A stretch of 15,988 nt of DNA from Lachnoclostridium sp. UBA933 (GTDB lineage Bacteria; Bacillota; Clostridia; Lachnospirales; Lachnospiraceae), in contig DBDL01000177.1 in NCBI GenBank assembly GCA_002293545.1, positions 527 through 16,514 of the forward strand. Reading direction: 5' to 3'. The stretch's first letter is position 1; each line of letters begins with the position of its first letter. Below the pieces are notes generated by a model. That model was not told the DNA's origin. It was given only the letters and a program-made list of their open reading frames with translations, and searched no databases. Below are positions 12,838 to 15,988 of the stretch, piece after piece. The translations under genes were made by a program, and so were the position numbers.

Positions 12838-13045
12838 AAATCCAACCGAAATAAAACAACATTTAAATTGTAAAATTTACAGGATTATCGGAAAGCGGTA
12901 TAAGTCAGACGGCATTTTAGGGAAAGAGGATATATGTGGACATTGTAGAACAACTTTAATTAATAACATAAAGGAACATCTTTTACCGCCGTTCAAGTCC
13001 CATCTTCCGCAGCCAGAATGCCCGATTTTTCGGGATTTTTTTTAA
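12830..13045 (+). CDS. Small hypothetical ORF overlapping the Bro-N gene and reading through the right attachment repeat
   Basis: A 71-codon ORF (MIKNPTEIKQHLNCKIYR...) whose ATG overlaps the end of the Bro-N gene by 8 bases, the spacing expected of a coupled downstream gene. The element-encoded part (to ~12990, 54 codons) is basic and has one CGHC pair (residues 44-47), with no other recognisable motif. The last 17 residues (FKSHLPQPECP...) come from the attachment repeat and the terminator beyond it, so the present C-terminus is an accident of insertion. In a circular form the same frame would continue through the repeat into the left end of the element (…HLPQFKTSYFMGFF…). I do not recognise the family; it could be a fragment of a longer gene lost by deletion. 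Confidence 0.4.
   Translation: MIKNPTEIKQHLNCKIYRIIGKRYKSDGILGKEDICGHCRTTLINNIKEHLLPPFKSHLPQPECPIFRDFF
12991..13012 (+). repeat. Attachment-site repeat, distal copy (attR-like)
   Basis: Exact 22-base copy of the tRNA-Leu 3' end found at 11640-11661. It is not part of a second tRNA: the bases before it (TTTTACCGCC) do not form tRNA arms. It marks the far end of the inserted element. Confidence 0.88.
13021..13043 (+). terminator. Terminator past attR, probably the ancestral tRNA-Leu terminator
   Basis: CCCGA (13021-13025), loop TTTT, TCGGG (13030-13034), then A and eight Ts. It starts 9 bases after the distal repeat, where a tRNA terminator would lie if the element were absent. Confidence 0.85.
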
Positions 13046-13131
13046 AAATCTGTTCCAAGCCGGGTTCTCTGTTTATTTACTTTTTCAAGTTTACATTCCG
13101 TATGATTAAACAGTAATGAGTAAATTAACAG

Positions 13132-13160
13132 TTGCAATCCTATTATTTTTGTGCTATGCT
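13132..13160 (+). promoter_or_regulatory. Promoter of the structured RNA locus
   Basis: TTGCAA (13132-13137), 17 bases, TATGCT (13155-13160). Transcription would start near 13167, about 40 bases before a short ORF and the hairpin series. Confidence 0.6.
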
Positions 13161-13166
13161 TTAGAA

Positions 13167-13375
13167 GTATTAAAATTATATTATGTTTTTCTGAAAGGAG
13201 TTGAGGTTAATGACGGATTTAAAAATGGTGGTTTCGTCATAAAACTGAATAGCGGGCATAGTCTTAGGTGTCAAGAACCTTTGATATATTTGCCGGAGCC
13301 ATGTTTTTATGGCTTACAGAGTAACCTTTCGTGAATACTGCAAGTTTGCGGCACACCGAATTGGTGTGTTGTTTT
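13167..13375 (+). ncRNA. Candidate structured RNA/attenuator with short leader ORF, class not recognised
   Basis: After the promoter, AAAGGAG stands 10 bases before ATG 13210, which opens a 10-codon ORF (MTDLKMVVSS, stop 13240-13242) whose two ends are complementary (ATGACG/CGTCAT). From 13267 the RNA can fold as GGTGT (13267-13271) with ACACC (13353-13357), stacked on GCCG (13292-13295) with CGGC (13349-13352), enclosing a hairpin AGCCAT-gttttt-ATGGCT (13297-13314) and a weak AGTA/TACT arm. The 3' strand of the closing helix is also the 5' strand of a competing hairpin, CACACC-gaatt-GGTGTG (13352-13368), followed by a T-rich run. Such either/or pairing is typical of riboswitches and attenuators. 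I checked it by eye against TPP, FMN, SAM, lysine, cobalamin, Mg, Mn, c-di-GMP, fluoride and T-box signatures and found no match. No gene it obviously controls lies directly downstream. Confidence 0.5.
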
Positions 13376-13391
13376 GTGTATATACAAGAGT

Positions 13392-13419
13392 GATATCGTC
13401 GCTTTTTCCTGACGATATC
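13392..13419 (+). other. Perfect 9-bp hairpin
   Basis: GATATCGTC (13392-13400) pairs exactly with GACGATATC (13411-13419), loop of 10 bases (GCTTTTTCCT). No U-tract follows. It lies between the attenuator-like hairpin and the nested terminator, and may be part of one transcript with them. Confidence 0.55.
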
Positions 13420-13426
13420 CTTTGAC

Positions 13427-13495
13427 AAAAACCGCAGGTTTAGCAGCAGACGGCTTCAGATGAAGCCTCAAAGGCTGCTTTACTGCGGTTTTTTT
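13427..13495 (+). terminator. Long three-tier hairpin with U-tract
   Basis: AAAAACCGCAG (13427-13437) pairs with CTGCGGTTTTT (13483-13493). Inside it AGCAGC (13442-13447) pairs with GCTGCT (13474-13479), and inside that GGCTTC (13452-13457) pairs with GAAGCC (13462-13467) over a 4-base loop. Seven Ts close the 3' side. It is a strong terminator, unusually elaborate, and probably the 3' end of the RNA starting near 13167. It should insulate rsgA from upstream transcription. Confidence 0.8.
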
Positions 13496-13523
13496 ATGCC
13501 CGCAATTCGGCAAAAAATTAACT

Positions 13524-13551
13524 TTGCGGAATGTATTTTTACACGGATAAT
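13524..13551 (+). promoter_or_regulatory. Possible rsgA promoter
   Basis: TTGCGG (13524-13529), 16 bases, GATAAT (13546-13551), after the strong terminator and about 100 bases upstream of rsgA. The -35 match is poor. Confidence 0.35.
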
Positions 13552-13567
13552 CAAAGGAAAGGAGCGG

Positions 13568-13615
13568 ATGAATGATGATTGCGGAAAATCAAGGAACCAA
13601 TCAAATAATAAATAG
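13568..13615 (+). CDS. Possible 15-codon upstream ORF before rsgA
   Basis: ATG 13568 follows AAAGGAGCGG closely and opens MNDDCGKSRNQSNNK, stopping at TAG 13613-13615, 38 bases before rsgA. Its only support is the good ribosome site; there is no associated hairpin. It could be a leader peptide or chance. Confidence 0.25.
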   Translation: MNDDCGKSRNQSNNK

Positions 13616-13653
13616 GGTAACAGTTAATCAGTTTGGAAATTTGGAGGATTGCA

Positions 13654-14724
13654 ATGATAAATTTGAAAGATTACGGCTGGCAGGATTCCATGCTGCCGGA
13701 AGATGTGAAAGGGCTGCCTGCACGGGTTACGGCAGTCCATAGGGAACGGTATGAATTGATTTGCGGGTGCGGTACGGTGTACGGGAAATTAAAATCAAGT
13801 ATTTATTATGAACAGGGGGAGATTTTTCCTACCGTCGGAGATTTTGTACTGCTGCAATATGAGAGGGACGGCGACAGCTTGATTATAAAAACATTGCCGC
13901 GGAAATCGGAATTTAACCGTTCCGATTATCACGGACATGCGGCGGCGTATGTAAAAACAATACTTATGCAGGCGGTGGCGGCGAATTTTGATACCGTTTT
14001 TATCATGTCGTCACTGAACAAAGACTTTAATACCGCACGGATTGAAAGATACGCAGCACTTGCATGGCAAAGCGGAGCAAAGCCGGCAGTGATTCTGACA
14101 AAAGCAGACTTGTCGGGGGATGCCGATTCGCAGATTCGTAAAGCGGAAGCCGCCGCGGCAGGAATCGAGGTAATTGCCGTGAGCGCCGTTACGGGACAGG
14201 GATTGGAGCGACTGGGGAAATATCTGCAGCCGGCAAAAACAGTAGTTTTCCTCGGCTCCTCCGGGGTAGGAAAATCCAGCTTAGTCAATGCGCTGGCGGG
14301 CGAGATGCTCATGGATGTAAAAAAGATACGCGAGGATGACAGCCGCGGAAGGCATACCACCACCCACCGTCAATTGATTAAACTTCCGTCCGGGGCAATG
14401 GTAATCGACACGCCGGGAATGAGAGAACTTGGCATGTGGGACGCAGACGGCGGATTGAGTGAAACATTTTCGGATGTGAAAGAAATATTGTCGCGGGGAT
14501 GTAAGTTTTCCGATTGCAGGCATATTACGGAACCCGATTGTGCCGTGAAAACGGCATTGGAAAATGGGGAATTAACCGACGAACGCTGGAAGAGCTATTG
14601 TAAGCTAAAAAGCGAAGCAAAATTTGTTGAGGATAAATCCGGATTTTTAAGGGAGAAAGCAAATAAGTATAAGGACATTGCCAAGTATGTAAGACAGGAG
14701 AAAAAAAGAAAGGTGAAAAAATGA
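13654..14724 (+). CDS. rsgA: Ribosome small subunit-dependent GTPase A
   Basis: A circularly permuted GTPase that acts late in 30S assembly. The start is the ATG at 13654 (MINLKDYGWQDSM...), after TTGGAGGA; an in-frame TTG 21 bases earlier lacks a site. 356 residues, normal for the family. An OB-fold domain (~18-82) comes first, then the GTPase motifs in permuted order: G4 TKAD at 149-152, SAVTGQG (G5-like) at 177-183, G1 GSSGVGKSS at 201-209, the switch region RGRHTTTHRQ at 231-240, and G3 DTPG at 252-255. The C-terminal zinc domain has Cys283, Cys288, His290 and Cys296 (CKFSDCRHITEPDC), and the tail is lysine-rich. The stop overlaps the next start (ATGA), so the methyltransferase is translationally coupled. 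Confidence 0.96.
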   Translation: MINLKDYGWQDSMLPEDVKGLPARVTAVHRERYELICGCGTVYGKLKSSIYYEQGEIFPTVGDFVLLQYERDGDSLIIKTLPRKSEFNRSDYHGHAAAYVKTILMQAVAANFDTVFIMSSLNKDFNTARIERYAALAWQSGAKPAVILTKADLSGDADSQIRKAEAAAAGIEVIAVSAVTGQGLERLGKYLQPAKTVVFLGSSGVGKSSLVNALAGEMLMDVKKIREDDSRGRHTTTHRQLIKLPSGAMVIDTPGMRELGMWDADGGLSETFSDVKEILSRGCKFSDCRHITEPDCAVKTALENGELTDERWKSYCKLKSEAKFVEDKSGFLREKANKYKDIAKYVRQEKKRKVKK

Positions 14725-15479
14725 AGAATTATATCAGAACAAATAAATATGACAAAGAGTGGATTTCAGAGAATTGGATGGGGCCGAACCCTTTGATTTT
14801 ACTTGAGGAATTATGTGAGAATATGGATTTGAAGCCCGGTATGAGGGTGTTGGATATGGGTTGCGGGAGAGGGCTGACGTCCGTGTTTCTTGCGAAAGAA
14901 TACGGCGTTACGGTCTTTGCCAATGACTTGTGGATTCGTGCGTCGGATAACCTGAAACGTTTTGAAGAAGCAGGAGTTTCCGACCGGGTATTTCCGATTC
15001 ATGCAGAAGCACATGCGCTGCCGTATGCGGAGAATTTTTTTGACGCCGCCGTTTCCATCGACAGCTATCATTATTATGGAACAGATGAATATTATCTGCA
15101 GGGCACCTATTCAAAATTAGTGAAGACAGGAGGGCAATTCGGAATCGCCGTTCCCGGTTTCATAAAAGAATTTGAAAACGGATATCCGGATACGTTAAAG
15201 AATTTTTGGGACCCGGATATGTTTACTTTCCATAGCGGGGAGTGGTGGCGTCATCATTGGGAAAAGACGGGGTTGGTAAAAGTCACGTCCTGTTATGACA
15301 TAAGCGGTATAAAAGAAATATGGCGTCCGTATGCTTTATGGGCGGAAACGAATTTTGAACTGCCGCCGAGTTTGAAAGAAGAAGAAAGAAAAATGCCGGA
15401 CTTTACGGATATGGAATTTTTGGATGCCGATACGGGAAATGATCTCGCCCTGATTGTGATGACGGCACCAAAAATATAA
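14721..15479 (+). CDS. Class I SAM-dependent methyltransferase, substrate unknown
   Basis: 252 residues. The SAM-binding motif I is VLDMGCGRG at 43-51, followed by the acidic motif in VTVFANDLWI (Asp closing strand 2), then HAEAHALPYAENFFDAAVSIDSYHYYG, covering motifs II/III and the strand-4 region. The N-terminus (NKYDKEWISENWMGPNPLILLEEL) and a Trp/Tyr-rich middle (EWWRHHWEKTG, EIWRPYALWAE) are distinctive of a Clostridia group usually annotated as a generic methyltransferase, sometimes as cyclopropane-fatty-acid synthase-like on weak grounds. The 4-base overlap with rsgA, and an ABC-F gene 62 bases downstream without a terminator between, place it in a ribosome-themed cluster, but an rRNA or ribosomal substrate is only inference. 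Confidence 0.88.
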   Translation: MKNYIRTNKYDKEWISENWMGPNPLILLEELCENMDLKPGMRVLDMGCGRGLTSVFLAKEYGVTVFANDLWIRASDNLKRFEEAGVSDRVFPIHAEAHALPYAENFFDAAVSIDSYHYYGTDEYYLQGTYSKLVKTGGQFGIAVPGFIKEFENGYPDTLKNFWDPDMFTFHSGEWWRHHWEKTGLVKVTSCYDISGIKEIWRPYALWAETNFELPPSLKEEERKMPDFTDMEFLDADTGNDLALIVMTAPKI

Positions 15480-15541
15480 CGTCCTGTTTGGCAGTATTTT
15501 AAAGAGAGTGTATATGTTCATATGCGGAAAAGGAGGATACG

Positions 15542-15988
15542 ATGTCATTAATTAATATATCAGACCTGACATTTTCTTATGAAAGCAGTTATGACAATAT
15601 CTTTTCCGACGTATCATTTCAGTTGGATACGGATTGGAAACTGGGTTTTTGCGGAAGGAACGGACGGGGAAAGACAACATTTTTACATCTGCTTATGGGA
15701 AAATATGAATATCGCGGCAAAATTTCAGCAAGTGTGAATTTTGAATACTTTCCGTTTCCGGTTGCCGATAAAGAGCAAATGACAATGGATATTTTATCGG
15801 CAACTGCCCCGGAGGCGGAGGATTGGGAGTTCAGAAAAGAATTATCTAAAATATCGGTGAGCGAAGAAGCACTGTACCGTCCCTTTTCCACACTTTCTAA
15901 CGGGGAACAGACTAAAGTCCTGCTGGCAGGCTTATTTCTGAAAGAAAACAGTTTTCTTCTGATTGACGAGCCGACCAATCATCTTGAC
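15542..15988 (+). CDS. ABC-F family ATPase, Lsa/Vga-like, 3' end outside window
   Basis: The first 149 codons of an ABC-F protein; AAAGGAGG lies 6 bases before the ATG. ABC-F proteins lack membrane domains and act on the ribosome; the antibiotic-resistance ARE groups displace lincosamides, pleuromutilins and streptogramin A from the peptidyl-transferase centre. The visible first ATPase domain has Walker A GRNGRGKTT (38-46), signature LSNGEQ (118-123) and Walker B FLLIDEP with TNHLD (138-149). The spacing from Walker A to signature is short, as in Lsa/Vga proteins, and the N-terminus (MSLINISDLTFSYESSYDNIF, TDWKLGF) closely resembles the Lsa group as I remember it. The interdomain linker that decides drug range is outside the window, so resistance is inferred, not shown. 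Confidence 0.88.
   Translation, partial: MSLINISDLTFSYESSYDNIFSDVSFQLDTDWKLGFCGRNGRGKTTFLHLLMGKYEYRGKISASVNFEYFPFPVADKEQMTMDILSATAPEAEDWEFRKELSKISVSEEALYRPFSTLSNGEQTKVLLAGLFLKENSFLLIDEPTNHLD

Larger units (their letters stand above)
11661..12990 (+). mobile_element. Small integrated element in the tRNA-Leu 3' end, about 1.35 kb, no integrase
   Basis: Bounded by exact 22-base copies of the tRNA-Leu 3' end (11640-11661 and 12991-13012), with 1351 bases between equivalent positions. It contains its own terminator just inside the left repeat, a long AT-rich non-coding stretch with a palindrome, a Bro-N/antirepressor-like gene with one nonsense codon, and a small overlapping ORF that runs into the right repeat. 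No recombinase, replication or capsid gene is visible, so it is either the deletion remnant of a larger island or prophage, or a non-autonomous passenger moved by an integrase encoded elsewhere. The left 270 bases are visibly more AT-rich than the flanking operons. Confidence 0.75.

Noticed and set aside
12991..13012. Second tRNA-Leu gene
   Set aside because: Only the 3' 21 bases of the tRNA plus one base are present; upstream sequence cannot form the other arms. It is an attachment repeat.
13116..13334. 72-codon plus-strand ORF before the hairpin series
   Set aside because: It runs through the promoter at 13132-13160 and a different frame has the better ribosome site (ATG 13210); composition is not protein-like.
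13307..13513. 68-codon minus-strand ORF in the structured RNA region
   Set aside because: It is the antisense of three strong hairpins and a terminator; no ribosome site or protein features.
14281..15114. Minus-strand ORFs within rsgA and the methyltransferase gene
   Set aside because: Shadows of genes with complete catalytic motifs on the plus strand.
15619..15978. 119-codon minus-strand ORF at the window end
   Set aside because: Opposite strand of the ABC-F gene, whose Walker A, signature and Walker B motifs are all in the plus frame.

Overview
The window looks like chromosomal DNA from a Clostridia-type Firmicute, probably Lachnospiraceae-like. Supporting signs are the strong AAGGAGG ribosome sites, many near-consensus sigma-A promoters with 17-base spacing, ThyX, an infC-rpmI-rplT operon with a leader attenuator, a PadR/DUF1700/DUF4097 module, and the style of the protein families. 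The taxonomic call is an inference from gene content only.

Layout. (1) 1-3853, + strand: the end of a chorismate-pathway operon. It holds the 3' part of DAHP synthase, a bifunctional chorismate mutase/prephenate dehydratase (pheA), then trpE and trpG, which overlap by 4 bases, and a terminator. A degenerate tandem repeat fills the aroF-pheA gap. (2) 4071-5846, - strand: a three-gene operon of PadR regulator, DUF1700 membrane protein and DUF4097 repeat protein, overlapping end to end behind one promoter that carries an inverted repeat. (3) 5932-8696: divergent thyX (-) and thrS (+), each with a recognisable promoter; thrS has no room for a T-box leader. (4) 8674-10022: a DUF2752 membrane protein (-), converging on and overlapping thrS, and a nitroreductase-family protein (+). 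(5) 10072-11495: the infC-rpmI-rplT operon with leader attenuator, an AUU start for infC, and a terminator.

(6) 11523-13043: a tRNA-Leu (anticodon AAG) whose last 21 bases plus one following base recur exactly 1351 bases downstream, next to a second terminator. This is the signature of a small element integrated into the tRNA 3' end. Between the repeats lie a Bro-N/antirepressor-type gene broken by one in-frame amber stop, a small overlapping ORF that runs through the distal repeat, and a 34-base palindrome. No integrase is present. (7) 13132-13495: no convincing protein gene. A good promoter is followed by a 10-codon ORF with a good ribosome site, a multi-helix RNA with mutually exclusive pairings ending in a terminator-like hairpin, and two more strong hairpins. 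I could not match it to a known riboswitch class, and it is the best candidate here for an undescribed RNA. (8) 13654-15988: rsgA (ribosome-assembly GTPase), a coupled SAM-dependent methyltransferase, and the 5' part of an ABC-F ATPase resembling the Lsa antibiotic-resistance/ribosome-protection group.

Most of the window is ordinary housekeeping. The unusual parts are the tRNA-Leu mini-element (11640-13012) and the structured RNA locus next to it (13132-13495).
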